In this document: positions 8,121 to 9,919 of the stretch, piece by piece
How the letters are laid out: each line of letters opens with the position of its first letter
Numbering within the stretch: the stretch's first letter is position 1
From: CAYQTL01 sp964420405
GTDB lineage: Bacteria; Acidobacteriota; Thermoanaerobaculia; Thermoanaerobaculales; Sulfomarinibacteraceae
Assembly: GCA_964420405.1 (NCBI GenBank)
Contig: CAYQTL010000111.1
Coordinates: forward strand, 1 to 9,919
Direction: 5' to 3'
Length of the DNA: 9,919 nucleotides
Translations under genes and position numbers: made by a program
Notes under the pieces: model-generated
The model's input: only the letters and a program-made list of their open reading frames with translations
What the model was told of the DNA's origin: nothing
Databases searched by the model: none

Positions 8121-8750
8121 ATGTCGAAGCTCGTCCCCAAGGTCATCCTCGAGGGCACCCGGCTCACGTTCAAGACCGACATCGCCTTCGCCCTCAACGA
8201 GCACCCGCGGATCGTCGGCCCGCGCCGCTACCGCTACCACTCGCCGGTGATCTCGGCGGAGTGGTGCGGCTTCACCAACTACCCGTGGGGCCGCGGCCTG
8301 ATCAACTACGAGGAGCACGAGGCCGGCCTCGCGCGGGAGACGTACGCCGCCTGGGCGACGCTGTTCGAGAACCTGCGCTACTACTCCTGGATCGTCGACC
8401 GGTTCCACCTGTCGACCCGCGCCTGGCAGCTCGCCAACCGTGGCGCGGACGTCGACTTCGGCTGGCTCGAGGAGCGTCTCGAACCGGTCGGGTTCCGCCT
8501 CGTGCTGTGTACCCGCCGGCCGGAGACGTTCGAGGCGGCGCGCGCCGAACGCCTGAAGGTGTCCGGCAAGCCGTCCCAGTACGACGACCTCGAGCCGTTC
8601 ATCCGCGAGCAGGAGCTGCTGCGCCGCCTCGCCGCCGGGTCGCGGCTGCCGGTGCTCGACCTCGACGTGTCGTCGAGCGACGTCGCCGACGCCGCCGACC
8701 GCATCGCCGACTGGCTCGAGGGTACGGGCGGGCTGTACCTGGAGGAGTGA
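8121..8750 (+). CDS. P-loop kinase-like protein of unknown function
   Basis: I cannot name this 209-residue protein. Its layout resembles thymidylate/deoxynucleoside kinases. A strand leads into a Walker A-like EGTRLTFKTD (11-20). A DRFHLSTRAWQ motif (93-103) is like the DR-x(2-3)-S-x(2)-A-[YW]-Q of thymidylate kinases. The strand FRLVLCTRRPETF (125-137) is followed by a basic, LID-like RAERLKVSGKPSQY (141-154), then VLDLDVS and a final helix. In Walker A (GxxxxGKT) the glycine before Lys18 is Phe17, and the inner glycine common in such kinases is Leu15; Gly12, Lys18 and Thr19 remain. It may bind nucleotides atypically or be a non-catalytic relative. The start is firm: AGGAGG lies 4 nt before ATG. 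No membrane segment or signal peptide is seen. A hairpin and C-rich tract follow the stop. Confidence 0.88.
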   Translation: MSKLVPKVILEGTRLTFKTDIAFALNEHPRIVGPRRYRYHSPVISAEWCGFTNYPWGRGLINYEEHEAGLARETYAAWATLFENLRYYSWIVDRFHLSTRAWQLANRGADVDFGWLEERLEPVGFRLVLCTRRPETFEAARAERLKVSGKPSQYDDLEPFIREQELLRRLAAGSRLPVLDLDVSSSDVADAADRIADWLEGTGGLYLEE

Positions 8751-8751
8751 G

Positions 8752-8787
8752 GGGTGGCGCGGTCGCCGAAGGGTCACCGCGCCCTCC
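8752..8787 (+). terminator. Hairpin just after the kinase-like gene
   Basis: GGCGCGGT (8756-8763) and ACCGCGCC (8776-8783) form a perfect 8-bp stem with a 12-nt loop. Further pairing is possible outside one mismatch (8752-8754 with 8785-8787, including a G-T pair). It begins 2-6 bp past the stop codon. There is no T tract, but CCCGGTCCCGATCCCGG follows at once, so hairpin-stabilised 3' ends or Rho-dependent termination seem likelier than intrinsic termination. Confidence 0.45.
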
Positions 8788-8790
8788 GAT

Positions 8791-8811
8791 CCCGGTCCCG
8801 ATCCCGGTTCC
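8791..8811. repeat. Degenerate CCCGAT block
   Basis: CCC runs at 8791, 8797 and 8803, plus an earlier one at 8782, form a loose version of the hexamer array. It is in inverse orientation to the arrays at 312 and 5387, so that its C-rich strand again matches the coding strand of the gene it follows. A degenerate right-hand REP hairpin (TGCCGACCTGGAAGTCGCCG, around 8848-8867) lies just beyond. Confidence 0.55.
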
Positions 8812-8902
8812 TTCCGCTGGAGGCGGGGCGAGGCTCGAGCAGCCCGTGCCGACCTGGAAGTCGCCGCGTCGTCGCGTCGGGCACACGCCGACAGGAGCTG
8901 GC

Positions 8903-8920
8903 GCCGGTCTCGAGACCGGC
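8903..8920. repeat. Perfect 18-bp palindrome
   Basis: GCCGGTCTCGAGACCGGC reads the same on both strands. It lies in a gene-free stretch (8751-9040) between the kinase-like gene and the nucleotidyltransferase remnant. Neighbouring AGCTGGCGCC and GGGAGCTGGAGCGCC look like worn REP sequence, so it is probably part of the repeat debris; a protein-binding site is possible. I see no gene in the rest of this 290-bp stretch. Confidence 0.5.
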
Positions 8921-9027
8921 AGGAATCGGTGGACGTCGGGATCGGGCGCTGGGCCGGGAGCTGGAGCGCCTGGGATCGGAGTCTTGCGGAGAGAACCGCC
9001 CCGGCTCTCACGGGGGCGTGGCGTGTC

Positions 9028-9033
9028 TATACT
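9028..9033 (+). promoter_or_regulatory. Possible -10 element (TATACT)
   Basis: TATACT matches the -10 consensus at five of six positions and stands out in this GC-rich DNA. A TG lies two bases upstream, as it does before the TACAAT of the reductase promoter candidate. No good -35 is seen at the proper distance. It would start transcription near 9040, into the nucleotidyltransferase remnant. Confidence 0.25.
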
Positions 9034-9040
9034 CGTCTGA

Positions 9041-9349
9041 CGGACAAGCCGGGTCGAAGTTCAACTCGGATCCCTTGCCGCGTACCTCGACGAGCTGGAG
9101 CAGCTCGTGCGCGCGAAGCTGCGCGGCTGGCCGGTGCGCGTTTTCCTGTTCGGTTCCGCGGCTCGAGGCGAGACGAGGCCGACGTCGGACCTCGACATCG
9201 GGATCTCTCAGGAGAATCCCGCCTGGTCTGCGGTATCGTGTTTGAAAATGGATACGGAGGTCGAAGATGAAAGTGCTCGTAATCGAAATTATTGTGTGAT
9301 TTTTAACGGTCGTGTCGGTACCGGCGCAACAGGCGGACATCTTCTGTGA
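9041..9349 (+). pseudogene. Remnant of MNT-type nucleotidyltransferase
   Basis: The frame reads LAAYLDELEQLVRAKL, then RVFLFGSAARGETRPTSDLDIGI, which contains the GS-x(10)-DxD metal-binding signature of minimal nucleotidyltransferases (MNT, often paired with HEPN proteins in toxin-antitoxin loci). The likely N-terminal helix begins before the only standard start codon in frame, GTG 9107, and no ATG, GTG or TTG occurs between the in-frame stop at 9038 and that codon. The original start may therefore be lost. After SDLDIGI (ending at 9205) the sequence departs from the family: the third catalytic Asp strand is absent, base composition becomes AT-rich, and the frame runs on into the next gene. 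I read it as a 5' fragment cut by a rearrangement near 9205-9235. A short protein from GTG 9107 (80 residues) could still be made but should be inactive. Confidence 0.6.
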
Positions 9350-9671
9350 CGGGTTCGAGGCCGGGAACACGTCGAGGTGGACCGGCCCGGTGCGGGTCGC
9401 CGCGACCGGCCAGGTGACGTGCTACGGCGAGAACGGAACGGTGATCGCGTGTGCCGGCACCGGCCAGGATGGCGATGTCCGGAGCGGCGCGTCGTGGCCC
9501 GCGCCGCGCTTCGTGGACAACGGCGACGGCACCGTCACGGACATGCTGACGCAGCTGGTGTGGCTGCAGGACGCGAGCTTCGACAAGGACCCGGATGCCT
9601 TCGGCGACGTCTTCGGGGTCTGGCCGGTGCGCGGCGACGACGGGGCCGGCTGCCCGGACGGGGCCGAGTAG
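9267..9671 (+). pseudogene. Secreted DUF1566-like protein with stop in signal peptide
   Basis: A well-placed GGAGG (6-nt spacer) precedes ATG 9267, which reads MKVLVIEIIV and then an in-frame TGA (9297-9299). The same frame continues with FLTVVSVPAQQADIFCDGFEAGNTSRW. Joined, this is a normal signal peptide followed by the mature start IFCDGFE...W that I associate with secreted Acidobacteriota proteins. The body matches DUF1566 openings (ATGQVTCYGENG, CAGTGQDGD, PRFVDNGDGTVTDMLTQLVWL) and its usual ending (VWPVRG). However, only about 20 residues lie between these two parts, where the family normally has roughly 80-100, so the middle seems deleted. GTG 9312 would give a 119-residue product but has no ribosome-binding site and would lose the signal peptide. 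Probably dead, unless the TGA is a sequencing error. Confidence 0.65.
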
Positions 9672-9800
9672 GAAGAGGTTGTCGGAGGGAGCGGTCGGCC
9701 CGTCGCGCCGGTCGCCAGGCCGGCGGGGGCCGACGGATGTCGGGACCGGGATCGGAACCTGAGGCGACCTCCTCGGCACCGCCATCCGCGGCGAGCCCGG

Positions 9801-9861
9801 AGCGCCAGCGTCCACCTGGCTGGTTTCGCAGGCCCCCGTAGCGCCAGCTTCCAGCTGGCAT
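9801..9861. repeat. Two tandem REP-like hairpin repeats
   Basis: The first copy (9801-9834) is worn: AGCGCCAGCGTCCACCTGGC with tail TTTCGCAGGCC. The second (9840-9861) has the intact GCCAGCTTCCAGCTGGC hairpin. The joint TTCGCAGGCCCCCGTAGCGC and the following hairpin equal 5163-5198 exactly, so the two-copy arrangement itself is repeated in the window. Confidence 0.7.
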
Positions 9862-9864
9862 GGT

Positions 9865-9893
9865 CCGATCCCGATCCCGATCCCGATCCCGAT
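9865..9893. repeat. CCCGAT array, quadruplex pattern on minus strand
   Basis: Four CCC runs at 9870, 9876, 9882 and 9888 separated by GAT make a perfect G3-N3 quadruplex motif on the minus strand. It directly follows the REP pair. Its C-rich strand is the coding strand of the DUF1566 remnant upstream. Confidence 0.8.
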
Positions 9894-9919
9894 GGCGCGC
9901 TTCAACCCCCACGGCGACG

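Larger units (their letters stand above)
9672..9919. other. Repeat-bearing tail of the window
   Basis: I see no gene here. The stretch starts after the DUF1566 stop, has a degenerate GGGACCGGGATCGG near 9740, then two REP-like hairpins (9801-9861) and a CCCGAT array (9865-9893). The frames crossing it translate to arginine-rich low-complexity sequence. Confidence 0.5.

Noticed and set aside
8040..9011. N-terminal extension of the aldo/keto reductase
   Set aside because: The frame is open only because of base composition. The extension is antisense to the kinase-like gene, and the AKR fold begins just after GTG 8039.

Overview
The window is very GC-rich DNA, about 70% by eye, from what looks like an Acidobacteriota-type genome (possibly Thermoanaerobaculia or a relative). 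That placement rests on weak evidence. The end of the window holds a degraded secreted protein with the IFCDGFEAGNTSRW signature followed by DUF1566-like sequence, a combination I associate with that phylum. The gaps also carry many short hairpin repeats. No rRNA, tRNA, CRISPR array or intact mobile element is visible.

Layout. Bases 1-504 hold only repeats: a paired-hairpin (REPIN-like) element, a long inverted repeat, a (CGGGAT)n array and a 45-bp tandem repeat. Next come glycogen phosphorylase (glgP, minus, 505-2997) and, divergently, 4-alpha-glucanotransferase (malQ, plus, 3378-4916). They are separated by a 380-bp region with a G-run block. A 527-bp convergent gap packed with hairpin repeats and another (CGGGAT)n array leads to a GH13 alpha-amylase-family enzyme with an export signal (minus, 5444-7105). 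An aldo/keto reductase (minus, 7149-8039) lies 43 bp upstream of it, probably in the same operon. An 81-bp divergent gap follows, with a near-symmetric promoter-like inverted repeat and a perfect 10-bp-stem hairpin. It leads to a 209-residue P-loop kinase-like protein of unknown function (plus, 8121-8750). From 8751 to the end the DNA is a graveyard: degenerate repeats, a nucleotidyltransferase fragment, a DUF1566 gene with a stop codon in its signal peptide, and more hairpin repeats.

How the genes fit together. The GH13 enzyme would act outside the cytoplasm on alpha-glucans. MalQ would rearrange maltodextrins in the cytoplasm, and GlgP would release glucose-1-phosphate from glycogen or from the lengthened maltodextrins. 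This is a coherent glycogen/maltodextrin-use block, although no transporter, regulator or glycogen-synthesis gene is present. The reductase and the kinase-like gene have no clear link to the pathway.

Most promising leads: the kinase-like protein whose Walker A motif has lost both inner glycines, the symmetric divergent promoter in front of it, the CCCGAT arrays that always show their C-rich strand in the transcript of the gene they follow, and the decayed pair of genes at 9041-9671.
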